Notes under the pieces: model-generated
What the model saw: only the letters and a program-made list of their open reading frames with translations
Databases searched by the model: none
What the model was told of the DNA's origin: nothing
Assembly (NCBI GenBank): GCA_036345935.2
Contig: JADWOT020000009.1
Coordinates: 15,805,556-15,869,555 of the forward strand
Origin: Taenia hydatigena
Taxonomy: Eukaryota; Platyhelminthes; Cestoda; Cyclophyllidea; Taeniidae
Length of the DNA stretch: 64,000 bases
Direction of reading: 5' to 3'
Program-made: the position numbers and the translations under genes
Shown here: positions 1 to 12,800 of the stretch, piece by piece
Numbering within the stretch: position 1 is the stretch's first letter
How the letters are laid out: every line of letters begins with the position of its first letter

Positions 1-1685
1 TCCATCCATCTACCTATTGACGGTCAGTATAAAAATTTCAGGTTCCACTCTCTGTCCACAATTTAAATATCGCAGTTCTTCCGCAAATTCTCCACTTTTT
101 TGCATGATCCATTAGCCTAGTCACATAAAACTCCAGAAGGCTTGAGTTCGCCAGTCATTACAGATCTAAAGCACTGACCTTTTTGTCCTTTCCCTTCTAA
201 CGCCTTAGTGCTTGATGTACAAGCTAGAATCAACATAACTACTTCGTCTTGAATTAAATGCCTTAAAAATGAAGGCATTTTACGTACTTCCGAACCCACT
301 ATAGTTACAAATACCTTTGCCCCTCACCCTGGGTGAAGGCGTCCTTTCTTTAAGCTTTTCTTGTGGCGATCTTACTTTTGAATTTTAAATCCGATTTCCT
401 CAAGCCAATGTTCACAGTCGACTGCACGGTGGTGTTATTTGGTCAGAACTTGCTTCTCTTATGGCAAACAAACTTGCCGAGAGCACTCAGAATCACGATA
501 ACCTTTGGAACTTGCACAGCTTAGTTCCCAACTTCTAAGGAAAATAGTAAACTAAAGTCTGCCTATTTCGGTTCAACTCCATTCATCCATCTGCCAAGGT
601 ATGAGCAGATCTTGTAAGCTTCTAGTGTTGATTTCTAGCGGCGGTGAAGCAGAAAACTAAATAATCTTAGGAGAGGTATAACTTTCCAAAATTTGTGACA
701 GAGCGTTTATCATGCGTGTCACACATATGTGTCAGGTGTTTCAAACCGGTTTGAGATAAGTGATTTGACCGAAACGGGTTGTAACCGAATTGCTCTAAGG
801 CAGTGAATTCCGTTTCGCACCAAGGAGAAAGTAATTGGGGATAGCCTCATGGGAATGAAGCAGAAGGCACCTTAGGAGCAGAGTGAATAGGCTACAAATA
901 GCTGACATTTGTTCTTTCATCATTGTAATTCGAAAATCACTTCTTACTGTCCGTCAGTCATGGACAGTCAATCAGTTGTCAAACAATCTGACCAGTATAC
1001 ACGATCTTTAAAGCTTATTTGTATCTCTAGGTAACGTATGACATTGAAACTTCCACAATTTGCCTAGATCCTCTTGCCCTGTCTCTCCATCTGCCTTCTC
1101 CATTTTTTATTTTAAATCAAAGAGAACCTTCCTTAACTTAACACCACTATCTTTAAGAGTATCACCATTATTTAATTGGGAAAGACGTTTTCCTTTAACT
1201 GCCGACTCATCAAATTTTGACGAGAAGCACCTGAAGCTCTGGAATGGTACTTGATCCATCTAACTGACACTCTTCGCAAATTGGAAGGGGCAGAAAGCAG
1301 CACAGATCACAATTAAAAAAACCGTGAGAGTGATAAAAATATCCATCCCTGCTTTATAGCCCATAAAGGCGATGACATACATGTCATAAATGACATTTCA
1401 TCTAGGCAAACCACAGGCATTCGTAGCCCTTCTGTGTAGCTAAATGCAATTAAACCTAACCGTAAATCCAAACCCACAAGCTTGTCTGGTAGTACGCGCT
1501 TAATTAACCAGCCCACACGCCCTCCTGTCAGCCCACTCACATCGTCCCCCTTGCCACCCCCGCCCCCCTCCCCTTGCTCCCCACACGCCCGCCACTCACC
1601 CAGCCACTCGTTTTATGTCCGCCTGCGTGGGTATGTGTGGGGATTGCAGTCCACGGTAAGACCCCACCGCTGTTGAACGGGTGGT
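1..1685. other. Non-coding stretch at the left edge
   Basis: Only short open frames on both strands, without splice or homology support. It contains palindromic motif copy 1 and a pyrimidine-rich tract near 1540-1600. No gene seen. Confidence 0.6.
716..734. repeat. Palindromic motif copy 1
   Basis: The sequence GTGTCACACATATGTGTCA contains the perfect 12-base palindrome ACACATATGTGT. It belongs to the dispersed TCACA...TGTGA family described in the findings and lies in non-coding DNA left of the STPG-like gene. Confidence 0.6.
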
Positions 1686-2340
1686 GTGGGTGTAGAAAGT
1701 TCAGTTTATTCATTAGCCCTGTCAAAATTGGCGCCAGAAAAACTATCAACTGTTCCCCTGTCAGCTGCTGTTACCACTACCATTACAGCGTCGAGGTATG
1801 TCCATTGGATTCCCAAACGTCCGCCATTTCACTTCCCTTCATTGTTCTTGACCCCGAACAGACTTTGGAGGCCTACTTGTGAACACTTAGAAGTCTTTCA
1901 AAAAGAAGGCCTACAAATAAGCTTTAAACATAAATTTGTCAACGAGATTAACTCTATACGATTAGGAGATCAGTTAACCCGATCTGCATTGCAGAATGTG
2001 ATTTTAAGCCATCGAGAGGGTGGAGTGGAGGAGTGGAACACCCACATTACTGTCCAAAGGGAGTAGAGGGGAGAGGTTGAGCGGATGGAGTTTACAAAGT
2101 GCGGTTTATTCATTTAGCCTGTCAAAATTGGCGCCAGGAATGCCATCAACTGGTTCCTATCAGCTGCTTCTGTTGTTGTTGCTGCTGCTACAACTGTCAC
2201 TAGTTTGACCACTGGGCATATTTGTGGTACCAACAAAGTGGTTTCATTTTACCTCACTTAATTTGTGCCTGAGTTAGTTGTTTATTCCCCTCAAAATGCC
2301 TTCAGTTGGTTCCCTAATATGGCTTTGGAGGACTAACAGT
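1686..2340 (+). repeat. Three-copy degenerate direct repeat
   Basis: About 75-100 bp near 1705-1790 is repeated near 2100-2185. Shared segments are GTTTATTCATT, CTGTCAAAATTGGCGCCAG, TATCAACTG or CATCAACTG, and TCAGCTGCT. A third, poorer copy near 2277-2325 keeps GTTTATT, CAAAATGCC and CAGTTGGTTCC. Both good copies stay open in one frame (SKLAPEKLST and SKLAPGMPST), but no protein family is recognised, so this is treated as a repeat. Confidence 0.6.
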
Positions 2341-3620
2341 TTCTGAATCTCTATTTTTCTCCCTTAGGGACATCGGTCCATGGGACAAGCCTATCCTCTT
2401 GCTTCATAGACACTAATAGCGATCGGCACAACAACCGAGGTTGGAATTTTGACCTGACAAGCCGCGGACCTTTATTTTCTTTTTCTGACTAAGCCAACTT
2501 TGGGTCAATCGCCGCTGTTGAGATCACTTCGAGATTGGGTAGAAACGACGTCTGGCCATCAATGAGCAAATCCTCAGTCCATGTCATTCTTCCCCCTATA
2601 ATTTTTTCCTCCATTGGGTGGGGCGGGAAACAAGGAGAGAGGGCCCCAGATTGGTGCATAAATCGTGACGAAATTCATTAATACCGATGCTCTCCACATT
2701 CTACAGCCCCTACAATGCTAATGAAGTCGAGGTTTTAGCTAACCATGTGCACACGTTTTCCAGTCTCCCCTGCCCTCCAATATCCAAGATCTGGTTTGTC
2801 GAGGCCCCGGCCTTGGTGTGTGTGTCTTCGATTTATGGAGGGGCAGAGGGAAGAAAGGGGGAGAGAGTGGAGAAGGGGCAGGGGAGAGGGGAGGAGGAGA
2901 GAGGGCGACGAACAAACACTGCGTGAGGGACCCCAACAGCTGTCGCAATGTGTAGGCTGGCGCCAACCAAATCCGCCCACCCGTTTCCCATTACCATCGC
3001 GCATCGCGTCGCATTGCATCGCACCACGCCACACCGACATTCCTGCGTAAATCATGCGATAGGACGAGAGATACTGTGGCTTCAGTGGCGAATTTCTATT
3101 GAATGAACTTTCAATGAGTTTATTTATTCACTAAAGTCAATAAAACCTTCAAATTTCGCCGTGAAACAGTGGTAATCTTGATGGGTAAGAAGAGTTGCTA
3201 GACTATCAAAGAACCACAATCTGGTTGTTCTTATCACAGGCTCATCCCACTTCCCAACAGGATGGGATGCATTCACTAAGTTTTCCATTTCTACCCAAGT
3301 AGAGTTCCTTAAAGATCTATGGGGTTTGACTTAGAGCTTTAGCATACTACCCATCCATCCAGTATCCTTTAGGACCTAATTTGTGAATGTTTAGACCTGA
3401 AGAGGTGCGTCTGAGTTCCAAGCCATCTAACAGATGCACAGTCTTTGCCGGGGAGGCACCGTCTTAAAAAGTTAGGAAACAACCATTCCAACCAAAAAAG
3501 TGCAAATAATCGCTTTGAACTTGAGGAAACATCTGCAACGAAAAACAGAAGATGGAGAAGTCTGTGCCTCCTTTAAGATGTTGTCCAATTCCTTCACAAA
3601 TCCTAAATTCTCTTCTGTAG
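2341..3620. other. Non-coding stretch that probably hides the first STPG exon
   Basis: It includes a GA-rich tract near 2840-2910 that keeps several frames open on both strands by composition. The missing 5' exon of the STPG-like gene should lie here or further upstream, but no candidate could be chosen. Confidence 0.5.
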
Positions 3621-3871
3621 GTCCCTGCACCTACAAGATTCCGGGTATGACAGACGTGCTGTTACTTCGGTTAAAGAGGAAGGAGATGGGTTTGAAGGCG
3701 CCCTTCGATTCATCAAGTGAACGTATCACCGTGACAGCAGCAAAGAAGAGTGAGAGTCCGGGTCCTCAAGACTACTATCCCAAGCCACAACCTGAATGCA
3801 AATGCGAGAATCAGGGCAAGATTTTCAATTCTCGCAGAAACTCAGACTCTCGTACTCCTGCTGAACATGAG
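3621..3871 (+). CDS. STPG2-like exon a
   Basis: The acceptor is TTCTGTAG and the donor is GAG|GTTTGA, a weak but usable site. The exon reads open in phase 1 and leaves in phase 0. It encodes GPCTYKIPG, a basic stretch with APFDSSSE, and SPGPQDYYPKPQ. I could not find the upstream exon: no candidate between 2.3 and 3.6 kb has both a start codon and a phase-1 donor. Confidence 0.6.
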
Positions 3872-4955
3872 GTTTGAAGTCCAGTCCATATAAACAGTTT
3901 GCTTTCTAAGAAAGGTCCCGTAGAAGGTCATGTGGTCTCTTTAGATTTACTCCTTAGGCCCACTTTCCATGGAAGAACTCGTGTTTCCGAGTCTTGAGAT
4001 GGACCTAGTCATTGAAAATCAATGATTCGACATTAATCACACTGACATGATGAGCATAAATGGCTCCTGAAGTCGACAAGTTTTAAGTAGCTCTTCTGCT
4101 CCAAGTCCATACAACCCAGCCACCCGTAGGAGTTGTTGTTCTTGCTGTAGTGACCAGCTGATCAAATTAGAGGGAAGCTTGCCGATCACCACTTCTTTTG
4201 CATTATAGGAATGTCCCCCTCCCACCACTTACGACGTGACAATGTCCTTCAAGGCGCTCAAAGATCGCAAAAGCTTCCGTGTGCCTAAGCGAGACCACTC
4301 CAATGAGGCCTTTTTGTGCTCCAGTCCTCGATTTACGAAGTACACCGAGGGTGTAGCCGGTTTAGTCGCCAATCCCGGTAGGAAATCTATTGCAAAATCT
4401 CTGCGTTTTGCCACTTACACCGAGCTAAATGACAAAACCAAAAAGCAGTTTATAGGATATCTAAAGCCCCATTCGGAAGTATCAATGGTTACATTTAATC
4501 AGCTGTCCTCACGACTGAGATTACGAAATTGGCCACCTTGCGTGAGGATGGACACTCCCTAGATTGACCATCCTACTCAGGACATCGGGGAGGACAAATA
4601 GTTCTTTATGCATTAAATCGTTACCCCGGTGACAGTCTAATTAACAGAACCAGGACGGGAGCAGAAAAAATAACAAATGGTGGGTGAATAATAGATTAGG
4701 CGTAGTAATGAGAAAGCGTCTAAAAGGTGGCTTTCTATGCGGAAGGTGTGCGTTACCTTGTCAAAAATGGGCAAATAGAGGATAGAAGTTAGTACATCTT
4801 GCAGACGTTGACATGGCATTGATATTCCCTTCTACCTAGGTCCAGGCGCATACTGTATTAAACGCGATCCTCAGCCAAAATGTGGAACATTTAGACGGAC
4901 GGAGGAACGATTCAGGGATGTGGATAATGGTCAACCTGGACCAGCGCATTATAAG
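3621..4955 (+). CDS. Sperm-tail PG-rich repeat protein (STPG2-like), partial gene model
   Basis: Three phase-consistent exons (3621-3871, 4209-4377, 4840-4955) encode a protein with repeated Pro-Gly-Pro-x-x-Tyr motifs: GPCTY at the start, SPGPQDYY, CPPPTTYDV, NPGPGAYCI and QPGPAHYK. That spacing is the hallmark of sperm-tail PG-rich (STPG/ODF3-like) proteins, which associate with axonemal or sperm-tail microtubules. The first exon resembles the N-terminus of animal STPG2: a GPxxY motif, then an APF-S-S segment about 25 residues later and the next PGP motif. Most of the N-terminus therefore seems present, and only a short first exon with the start codon is missing upstream. Splice phases are 1 in and 0 out, 0 in and 1 out, 1 in and 0 out. 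The C-terminal end is ambiguous (see 5025-5609). Family assignment is fairly secure; STPG2 rather than another STPG or ODF3-like member is inference. Confidence 0.68.
4209..4377 (+). CDS. STPG2-like exon b
   Basis: The acceptor is GCATTATAG and the donor is CCCG|GTAGGA. The exon enters in phase 0 and leaves in phase 1. It encodes ECPPPTTYDVTMSF, a basic SFRVPKR segment, and ends in VANPG. It joins the next exon to restore the motif NPGPGAY, which is strong internal support for the splice. Confidence 0.68.
4840..4955 (+). CDS. STPG2-like exon c
   Basis: The acceptor is CTACCTAG and the donor is TATAAG|GTAAAA. The exon enters in phase 1 and leaves in phase 0. It starts inside a PGPGAY motif and ends in QPGPAHYK, so it spans one complete PG-rich repeat. 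Confidence 0.68.
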
Positions 4956-5024
4956 GTAAAAAATATATTTTGCCATGCAGGAGATAACAATTTAAGTAGT
5001 ATTTAATGTTGCTCTGTAAAAAAG

Positions 5025-5609
5025 GTAACTGTAATGGGGTTTAAGAAGCCGTGCATTCGCTTCAACAATAGCCTGATCTACCGGATCAGCGTTACTCCCC
5101 ATCCATCTTTTGAGTGTCCTTCACAGCATTCCTTAAGGTTGCTCTTTAACTTTGAATGCAACAAAGCCATCCATCCATCCATCGTGACTACATTCATCCA
5201 ACCATCCTGTGCCCATCTCTTTAATTCCATTTTTATCCTATATCCATGCAATCACATCATCTCAATCCCATCCACTCAGCCATCCATCTACCCTTTTATC
5301 CATTCAGCATCTATCTATTCAATTGTCTCGCATTTATCTATTCATTCAACCATCCCATCTTTTCCTATTCACTCATCCAGGATGATTGAGGATCCCGATT
5401 ACCCCATTGTTCAGTTAATCAGGCGCCGAATAATTGCAATAAAAATAATGGAGAGTATAAATGCGAGTAGGGTGGAATGCGGTTGCCAACTTCTTCAATT
5501 AGACTTTCGAATCCCTCTCCACGAGGTGAAATGTCATAAATTTTTTTACTCACAGACGGCAAACTTTTTTTCCGGAAGAATTGTTTACTACCCACCCTCT
5601 TCACTTTAA
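5025..5609 (+). CDS. Possible 3' end of the STPG2-like gene (ambiguous)
   Basis: After an acceptor at 5023-5024 the frame continues in phase 0 as VTVMGFKKPCIRFNNS, a plausible continuation of the PG-rich protein. The same frame stays open to a TAA at 5607-5609, but the middle is an ATCC-type repeat and probably not coding. Two endings fit. One is a donor at CACGAG|GTGAAA (about 5525) followed by an acceptor before ACGGCAAAC and a short tail ending FSGRIVYYPPSSL. The other is a donor near 5138 with the same acceptor read in another phase, giving a tail of about 60 residues that ends in ...IKCEE. Transcript data would decide. Confidence 0.3.
   Translation, partial: VTVMGFKKPCIRFNNSLIYRISVTPHPSFECPSQHSLRLLFNFECNKAIHPSIVTTFIQPSCAHLFNSIFILYPCNHIISIPSTQPSIYPFIHSASIYSIVSHLSIHSTIPSFPIHSSRMIEDPDYPIVQLIRRRIIAIKIMESINASRVECGCQLLQLDFRIPLHEVKCHKFFYSQTANFFSGRIVYYPPSSL
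5165..5375 (+). repeat. Degenerate ATCC-type simple repeat
   Basis: A perfect CCATCCATCCATC core is followed by about 200 bases of CCATC/CTATC/ATTCA variants. It keeps the surrounding frame open by composition, giving a Pro/Ser/His/Ile-rich reading that should not be taken as protein. Confidence 0.7.
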
Positions 5610-8600
5610 AGCTTCAAGGCAGAGCCTAAATGTCAAGACTGGAAAGGAGAACGGAGAGTGGAGTAAAAACTACGCCCATTGCTCATACAGTGACCTTATT
5701 AATGGGCTTATTTTCCTTGCCTTCATTAAATGCGAGGAGTGATGAGGCTATCGTTGGCTTTGCTTCTCGTGCTGATATATTTTGTGCGAATCTTTTGGTC
5801 CGAGATTGAGTAACATCGTAAACTAGGTGATTGCTAAACGTCTTCCTTGAAGAGATTTCCATTCTCTTGTAGAGATTTGTCCACAATCTTTTGTGGCAGT
5901 GTTTTTACCAACTCTGCTTTTGTCATACAATATATGCTAGTTAAATTAGTTGAGAAAGCAATAAGGTGGTTTCAAAGAAGTTGGAAAGGTCTTATTCTGC
6001 TACTAGGTTGAAAATGATTCAATTTTACCTGCGAAATGACATTGATTTGAAGGAAGTGAGCTCGATCAAAACTAATCACTGATCCTCAGGTAATGCAGCG
6101 GGATTAGTCATTCATCAGTTTATTTAGTGTAATTAATTTAGGGCTGGATTGAGGTATCCGGGGTGAACTGCACCTATACGATCAGGACGATCATTTTACC
6201 CGTCTAAGGGATTCACCACCCATCCATCCAATAACTCAGTGAGGAGTAAACACATGACCTCATAATACACTTTTGAATGGAAGGCGTGAGAATATATTGC
6301 CTTATTCCAAATCCTATCCGTTATAGCTTTATGACAAACATCAGACAACTGCATGATTACATGAGAAATGAGCAGATGAGGAATAAGTAGGACAAGACTG
6401 TCGCTTGGCCTAGTGGGACAGTACGCTCCAGTTGTTGCACATTAGGTGAGAGTAAAAGGTATAGGGCTAATCAAAATGGCGTCCATTCCCCTTATTATTA
6501 CAAACTTCTCTGATTACTTCGTAAAATGCCACCTTTCTTATACATGCTACTTTAAAGTTTAATGAGTAGTACCTGATTCCCTGTGTCTGTTCACGCGGCA
6601 TATTAATGCGTTATCTACTACATCTCATTATTAAGAAGTCCATAAATTACTTTTGTGGACAAATTTTAAGGAGTTGTGCACACTTTCTGGAAACCATGGA
6701 CCTCACACAGACTGCCCATTAAGTCCGTTTTGTTCCAAGGTTGGCGCCGGAGCGACCGAGTTGTGCTAATTTTCCCTGGGTTCAGACGGGGCTTAGTGTC
6801 TGCTGGCCTGTGACCACAGCTGTCGCATGAAACAAAGGGCCAGCCAAATGTCTGGCTGGTATTACCTCAACCTCCAAAAGCAAGCCATAGAAAGAAAAAG
6901 TTGTCTAATCTGCGTTAAATTGACTTACTGGAGAGTTGATTATTGCTGCCCACAAAGCAGTCAATGAGGCAAATGTTAACTCCCATTGCATGGCTTTACG
7001 AGTGGAAGGTTTCTCACTTAGGTTCCTCCCATAGTTAAATAAAGAGGCATTAAAAATAGACAACTACCACACTTCTTTCTCTCTCTCTTGTGGAGGTATC
7101 AAATGGTTTTAGTCTATTTTATCGTCCAAGCGAAATTCTGTTTACAGCAGGAATGTTCATCTCCACAAAACTAGGACGAAATGAAATCTTTTAAGTTATT
7201 TTAAGCAAAATCTTCTAGAACAGGAGACGTTGTCACAACCTCCATTAACCCTAAATCACGAGTACGTGGTCCGTGTCTGACTTAATAATGCCTCAGCTTG
7301 CCAAAAGAAGGCCAAAGAATTTGCTAGAATGTTTTACTTCTTGATGCTCATTAGGACGAAAAGAGTATTAAGAAAGAAGAGCCTTTGCTGCCTCATAATT
7401 CCTACCTGACTATCATTCAGCTCTGTAATTTCCCCGTTTATAAATGAGGCACTTAATCTATTACATTAGCATAAATTCGGGCCGTAATGACGAAGGGACA
7501 GCCGGAGGTAATTTGATCAACCGTATGGGCAAAGTCACTTTCTCAACCAGCGACATTCACGAGTGGAATCCTTCACAGGGTTACCTCTGACTTAGAAGTG
7601 CATCAAGGTAGATGACACATGGATTGAAAAGGAGGAAACTATATATCCCCATTCCATACAAGTTTCTTAATCTCAAAGGAATTTTTCGCTTCTTTTTCAC
7701 TCACAGAAAGACCCAACAAATGTGACGGGACGATGTTGATTTGCCAACAAATGTTCAGACCTGGTTACTACACCTGTACTAGTGTTTTTTTTGAGCTGTC
7801 ACCTTGACATGATGATAGCAATAATTTGGAGCAGCAATTTTTGGATTACTCCTTGAGTGCCTATGTCATCCGTCAGGGTGGGAGCGGAGGGGGAGACAAC
7901 GATCTCCTCCCCTCCAGGCCACTTCCTCTCTTTCAGAAGATAGTAGGCACAGTTAAGAGGAACGAGAAAAAAATTGACAAAAGGAGGAAGAAGTGAATTC
8001 TTTCCAAGTAAAATTTCACAAACCGAAAAATAGAAATTTTGATGAATGCAACCTTAATAGTAATTACACGGCGAACAGTCTACTGAAAGGGACATTTAAG
8101 TAGCAAAGTATCTTTTTCAGTGAGTCATTATTCGATAAGGCACTGCTTCACGAATATCCTAATGGAACCAAAAGCTAAGCATGCAGGACAGTTTGGAGGG
8201 AAAATAGGTAAGCAGAAGGAAATAAGCGAGCAACAAGTTGACATAAACAAAACTGGGTTTTCTTATAATTTAAAGACAAACCAACTGTGGTGCAAAGGGA
8301 TATCCACAGTAAGTTTGCCTCATTATCTGCGAGAGAATCGGTTATTTTTCATCTTTAATAAGACAAAAGAGGAAAAATTATCCTGTGCTAATTGATTTAA
8401 GCATACTTGCCAAACGGAGTGCAGTGGGGTGGGAGGAGTAAGCAGTGGATGGAGTTTCGCACACCGTAATCATTAATCATGGCGCCCAAAAGAGAATAAG
8501 AAATGATAAAGGCAGACAAAATGCAGTATCCTTACCAATCTTTCCCCGGCAAACATTCACACTCTCGTTTTGGTCTGCCTACCTTGCGTTTTCCGCTTTG

Positions 8601-9735
8601 CTTTTCCACGATTCTGAACGAAAATCTAGCGAAGGTGAGAATGTGGCATTAAAAATTTCCCTGTGAATAAAGGGTACAGTGGGTAATAAGTGAGAATAGA
8701 AAAGAGGGTAGGCGTCAAGTATTACCTTAACTTCTCCTATAAAATGTGGTAGTTTGAAGAAAATGAACCTTTTTTTCCACAAAAAGTGAATGCCCCTTCG
8801 CCCGCATTCCCCTCTACAAAGAGCGTTCCGAGTAAGAAAAAGCAAAGCTTATTGTTTTTATGAATTCCCCCAAAACTACCCCACGATACCATTTATTACG
8901 CAAAACTTTAAAGTTTGAAAGTTGTTGCTTCATCCTTTTTTTTTAATTTCCCTTTGAAGCTGGATCCGATCGTTGGAAGTAGTGTTTACGTCCGAACTTT
9001 CAATGTGACGCTGAAGAGGCGTGCCGAGTTTGCTCCGGCTCACATGAAACGTTAAAAAAACTGTAAGATTTGATTCATATTTAGTGTTTTTTTCCCAAAT
9101 TCTTTCGTTAAAGATATCTTTGGTGGCAAAGTAAAGTGCTATAATTGAGCCGGACGTAAAACCGGTCTGTAAGTTCACTGAGCGTTGCACAATCATCAGC
9201 CTGTTGAGAGATTTTGTGCAGCAACAAGAAGAGTCATAGCTATAACCTTATGCTTTCCAGCAATTTATAATGATGCTGAAAAATGAATCCTTGGGAATTT
9301 CGACAACCCCGAATTCACCTGTCACATTGGCAATGAGCTTACGCCTGTCTGTCATTTGCTTTGGCACCCATCTGGCAGGGCATACGGTTGTCATGACTCA
9401 AGGCGTTGATCTTTATCATGCCATGCTTATTTTTTGCGTCTTTTAAAGGATTAGGCTTTTTGTTTTTGGAAAGAAAGTTCATTTTTCTCCTCATATATGG
9501 CAAGAGAATGTTGGGTGTCAGGAGTGCTCTCTATCTGTCACTTCGGTCCACTCCTTGATGACACTAGGCGAAAAAAATTAGACACATATCTTTATTAGTG
9601 TTGAAGGCAAGAGCTGCTTCTCTCTTGTTAAAATGTTTCACAAACTTGAACTCAAAATTTGCCAATCCCAAACCGGTCGACTTATTGGAAATAAGTAGTA
9701 TGCCTCAAACTGTGATAAGGGCAGTTACTACCGTC

Positions 9736-9841
9736 TCCTCCTCCTCCTCCTCCTCCTCCTCCTCCTCCTCCTCCTGCTCCTGCTCCTCCTCCTCCTCCTC
9801 CTCCTCCTCCTCCTCCTCCTCCTCCTCCTCCTCCTCCTCCT
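9736..9841 (+). repeat. TCC trinucleotide microsatellite
   Basis: About 35 units of TCC, interrupted by two TGC units. It reads as a poly-serine run in one frame, but there is no splice or homology support for coding. It is probably length-polymorphic. Confidence 0.95.
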
Positions 9842-12800
9842 TTCTGCTACTTTTATTTCTACAAAACTAAAGAACAATTCCTTTTATGAAATGTTATATA
9901 AAATGAATATTTTTCATGTTTTAGGCCATCCATTTAAAAAAAAGCGAATGAGAACTAGGACACATCTAGGTTTTGAAGAAAAGAACAAGAATGCCTCCTC
10001 TAGTGCCCTGAATAAAGGGATACGAGAAAACAATAAAAGGCTTTAGCACTAACCTCTTTCCCTCATAAAGTCAGAAAAATATATGTTAGTGTTATTATGG
10101 AATAAATGAAACATTACTGGGCATAGTGTCGAGGCATCGCAATTTCGGCGTAGCCTTTCACTCTCTCCCCATTCTCTTCAGCGATAGAGCGAGGCTGGTC
10201 GTACTCGACAACAATTTATTCAAGAATTTCTCCTTATCCTTTCGTGCAAACTTTTATTTGCTTAAGAAAAAGAGGAGAAAATGGGAAGAAAAACAAAAAG
10301 AATACATCGGAATAAATTTTCGTGGAAGTAAAAAGAAAACACCAGGTCACGACATGTACGAGTGTGTTGGATTGGCAAATGGTAGCCTTAACGTCTGTAA
10401 TTTGCTTGCGGCAACTTGGCAAAAAGGAAATTAGGCCCAAATTCTACAGATAGGAGACATAGAGGGTTGGAGAGAGAAGTTTAGGAGACAAGTCAACAAG
10501 CATTACAGTTCCAAGGCTTCGCCGCTTAATCACAGTGCATCTTTGCCCGTTCAACGCGCCGCTCTCTCTTTTCCTTCCAAGTCAAAATGCGTGACTGGTA
10601 GAGTTAAATGGTTAATGCCTATATCCCCTGACTCGACTTTATGTTAATGTGCTTCCCACAGGCACCGGAGCAATTTGCATTGGATTAGCGAATGCTGGTA
10701 GCAGTTGCCAATTGGTCAGGTGAGTTATACCAAGGCACATCAAAAATTGCACCCACCGAAGTCGGAAAAACGAAGAGCAGTAAATTAACATACAGCAAAA
10801 AGGGACCCCTCCACCTCGCCTCCTTCTTCCACTCCAGGTGATGGGCCCAGAGACGAGGTTGGAGAAGATTTGCATAAGTCACTGCCGCTGCAAAAAAAAC
10901 GTACATACATGCCTCTCTGGAGGTTGTAAAATGTCGGAACACAAAATATGTTGCCTGTGTTTACTCCCAAGCAACGAGTCAATCTGCTGCCAGACACTTT
11001 AAAAAGAAAGAAGAGAGATTAAAAAAAAGAGGAAATGATTTAGGAAGGGCAATGAATATAAGGTAATTGCTTCACCTATTTGGAGGAACGCACGCAGCCG
11101 ATTGGCCAGATAACAAGATGCCTTGGGAAAGCTTGTGTCTGTGTATGAAGTTACTGAGAATGAATTTCTGTTTAGAAAATTTTCTTACGACTAATTTTTC
11201 CTAATAAGTGACATGATATTACTTAATTCCTCCTAATGAGTAGTGGCAACGGAGGAGTCTGCTAAAGGAAGAAGAGTAAACGACTATGAGAAAGCCCGTG
11301 AGTATCAAAAGAAATGTCGCTTATTCCGCTCACATAGGTGCTCATCATTTAATTATCCCTGAAGAGAAAAAAAACCATGAAGATTGTCATAACCGCATCA
11401 CAAAACTATTCGAGCTTACTCACCGCGGGGAAGGAGTCAGAAAATCTGTCAGACCAGGCTAATCTTTAGTGACGTACACTTCCATGTTAGCAAAGCGGTT
11501 TGAACGTAATGTTTACCTGCCTACCACCTCTTGTCTATCGGTAGGGCTTTTGCGACAGTTAGAGAAGACTCGAGACTTTGTAAAAGTGGCATTGGCAGGC
11601 ATCCTGTGATATAGGAGGAGAATAAGTGGTAACCAGTGGATGCCTCTAGTTAGTAAGGCGAGAGTCAAAGATATCTGTTGTCATGGAGAATGTACCAAAG
11701 ATAATGCATCCTTTATACGAATGTAATACGAGCCCGAACGGCCATCTCTTTTTCCCCTCAAAGCAGTGAGGCTGGAGCCCATGACTCAATTCGAGTGATT
11801 TGGAGCAACGAGGCACCATTTCTGCCTCATAGATGATTTTTTGGGGGGCGAGACCACATTCAGATCCATTGTATACCTGATTTACGCGTTCTGCCGGTTA
11901 ATATCAACGATACAGTCCCTTAGCCTTCCCGTTCATCCGCACTTTTATTATCAACCTTCTTTCCCTACTGGAATGGCTTATTGTGACCTCGGAGTTGGCA
12001 GAATGTTATTTTGCACACAACCTTCCACACTTAATTAAAAGGCAAAACGAACAAACTTAAATTACGCTTTTTTCGTTTAGTCCTTTACCTTAAAACAAAT
12101 TGACCATAGTGGAACGAATTGACCTCTGCGTGGCAATGGTGGAGCTGGCGTTGAAATTAGTGTCATAAAGGCGATGTCTCACGTTATACAACGAATTTAT
12201 ATAGTGTCCACAACATTTTTATTAGTTTCACTGATTTTGTAAACAACGCAAAATCAGCTCTAAATTTTTCATTCCTTGTCACTTCTTGTCAATCATCTTT
12301 GACGTTGGTATCACCGAAGTTATCACCAACTTTCTTCTCCTCTTTGGCAATTTTTAGCTCAAATACTTCTTCATTCAACTTGACATGATTTTTGTCCATT
12401 TCTATTCAAAACTATTAGGAACACCCAAAAAACTCACGTGAATAGCTACATAAGGCCATTCTGCTAATTGAGTGACACTCTTATTTCCTTCGGATAGGCA
12501 TGCTTGCGCTCCCAACTCGGCAGAGTTAAGCACCAGAACTTGAATTTACATGAGATGAGATAAAGGAAGGTCTTTTTAACCCTAAGGGTCTTCTAAGGCA
12601 AGCAATGAGCTAAAAGTTTGATGGAGTTCTGCACACATTGCTGCAATAACTTGTTGTAGTCTATGGTGACCTCCGAAAAGCAAAGGTGCCGTTCACACCG
12701 ACATTGAGTGGGAAAGGAAGGGTGTCGAAACAAACGTATACTGCCTACATGATGGACAGACAGAATGGAGGCTTCAGAGGACATCGACATGGTATCCACA

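Noticed and set aside
2735..3055. Overlapping open frames on both strands near 2.7-3.0 kb
   Set aside because: They come from a purine-rich tract that lacks stop codons by composition.
5034..5609. Single 191-residue protein
   Set aside because: Only the first 20 or so residues and the last 20 look like protein. The middle is the ATCC-type simple repeat, so introns are more likely.
9598..9870. Open frame with a long poly-serine run
   Set aside because: The serine run is the TCC microsatellite read in one frame; the rest has no support.
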